A stretch of 64,000 nt of DNA from Ceratodon purpureus. Its lineage: Eukaryota > Streptophyta > Bryopsida > Pseudoditrichales > Ditrichaceae. The position numbers were made by a program, and so were the translations under genes. The stretch lies in assembly GCA_014871385.1 (NCBI GenBank), contig CM026423.1, positions 10,347,952 to 10,411,951 of the forward strand, read 5' to 3'. Below, piece by piece: positions 63,187-64,000 of this stretch. The notes beneath the pieces were generated by a model. The model did not search any database. It was not told where the DNA came from and worked only from the letters and a program-made list of their open reading frames with translations. The first letter of the stretch is position 1; each line of letters begins with the position of its first letter.

Positions 63187-63668
63187 GGATCCACGTATTT
63201 TAGTTCTACGAGCGTTTTTAGGAGCCACTCCCATTGGTTGGCTTTTTTCTTCTAAAAACCCTGAAATTTGATTTTGGACCCCCTCAAGGCCATTTTTGGT
63301 AATTTTGAATTCAAAAATGGGGCCTATGGCTTGGATTACTCTAGGAGGACACCCTTAGGAATTTTAAACTAAAAAACCAAAAACTAAGGGCTCATCAACC
63401 ATGGTTATCGGAGTACAGAGAATATGCTGTATTTGTTCCAAGCATCTTTCATATACATACAATTTTTTCGTACTTCTAAAGTATTTAGAATATTCTAATG
63501 ATGGTTATTAACAAGTACGTAAGATAATCTGTAAGTACGTGTGAATCTAGCCAGAAGTACGTAGCCAAAATTTGCAAATACAGGAATATTCCTGTACTCC
63601 GGTAACCTTGTCATCAACCCTGCCCCCCCGAAAAACGCTCGTAGGACTACATTACAGTACTGTAATCC
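63187..63668. mobile_element. MITE family copy 2, inverse orientation, carrying a nested insertion
   Basis: On the minus strand this matches the 6224-6470 element along its length: the shared GGATCCACGTATTTTAGT end, CTACGAGCG, CTAGAGTAAT, a GGCCCCATTT(C/T)TGAATTC-type core and the CTACATTACAG end. Without the nested piece it is about 263 bp. No clear target duplication remains, so it is probably older than copy 1. Confidence 0.75.
63401..63610. mobile_element. Nested 210-bp MITE with 9-bp target duplication
   Basis: The ends ATGGTTATCGGAGTACAG and CTGTACTCCGGTAACCTTG are inverted repeats. TCATCAACC lies immediately outside both (63392-63400 and 63611-63619). It interrupts the copy 2 element and is therefore younger than it. 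AAGTACGT-type words recur inside. A 9-bp duplication again suggests Mutator-like mobilisation, although 8-bp (hAT) cannot be fully excluded. Confidence 0.8.
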
Positions 63669-64000
63669 CAGAATGTCCTAGAAAAGAGAGATGTTTCAGA
63701 GTGACCTTCTCAAGATCCAACTCAGAAATGCAACCCACAACGTTACTCACCGACTCACCGCGGAAACAACCCATTTCTGAGAGACAACCGACTGACCAGT
63801 GGCAACCGATTTCATTGCTACATACTTTAACACATCCTCCAACCAAAATCACGCACGTCACAGTTCCACCCGTTGCAAGCACAACCCTCACCGGCACGTG
63901 TCACCCGCCTACAGCGCACAACGCGAAGCTTCTCCATCCTTCTCGCAGAATCCACCCTTTTACGTTACTTCCTGCCCACGCAACTTCGCCAAACCGCCGC
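63669..64000. other. Right edge, C-richer sequence
   Basis: Composition shifts to C-rich near the end, which may mark the approach to another gene outside the window. No coding region supported. Confidence 0.3.

Overview
The window is nuclear DNA of a land plant. Every protein gene recognised is a plant family member split by short GT-AG introns: an alpha-expansin, a p24 cargo receptor, the peroxisomal protease DEG15, an F-box gene, a POLE3/NF-YB11-type histone-fold protein, an R3HCC1L-like protein, the sterol reductase DWF1, an A-type cytochrome P450, a plastid-type DUF3143 protein and a GH1 beta-glucosidase. There is also one U2 snRNA gene. The single-copy mix and long AT-rich spacers full of small inverted-repeat elements would suit a bryophyte or other non-seed plant. 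That placement is inference; no sequence here fixes the species.

Layout. 1-1.9 kb expansin (+). 2.8-4.0 kb p24 (+). 4-11 kb spacer with three MITE-like elements (5118-5387, 6224-6470, 9196-9595). 11.2-13.6 kb GC-richer leader, then DEG15 (+, 14 exons, 13592-18762) with an intact His-Asp-Ser triad and a C-terminal SRL peroxisome signal. 18.8-23.4 kb spacer with a 69-nt T run and a decayed pogo/Tigger-like transposase tail. 23.45-24.9 kb F-box gene broken by one in-frame TGA. 28.7-29.9 kb histone-fold gene (+), tail to tail with the R3HCC1L-like gene (-, 32959-30792). 36.6-39.2 kb DWF1 (-). 40-43.6 kb spacer with a long hairpin, a poly(A) retroposon with 16-bp target duplications, and orphan exon-like islands. 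44.3-46.1 kb P450 (+). 47.6-47.8 kb U2 snRNA (-). 48.5-49.3 kb DUF3143 gene (-). 50.8-56.3 kb extremely AT-rich block built from diverged repeats. 56.9-59.9 kb GH1 glycosidase (+). 60.3-61.1 kb foldback element. 63.2-63.7 kb second copy of the 6.2 kb MITE family with another element nested inside it.

The genes do not form a pathway. They are independent housekeeping or metabolic loci (cell-wall loosening, early secretory traffic, peroxisomal protein processing, chromatin/replication, sterol synthesis, oxidation, splicing, glycoside hydrolysis). The most distinctive content is the transposon record: at least five small DNA elements whose ends and target duplications can be read directly, one nested insertion, and one foldback element whose arms are themselves duplicated. 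Gene models were built by matching splice sites and codon phase across every junction; none has been checked against transcripts.
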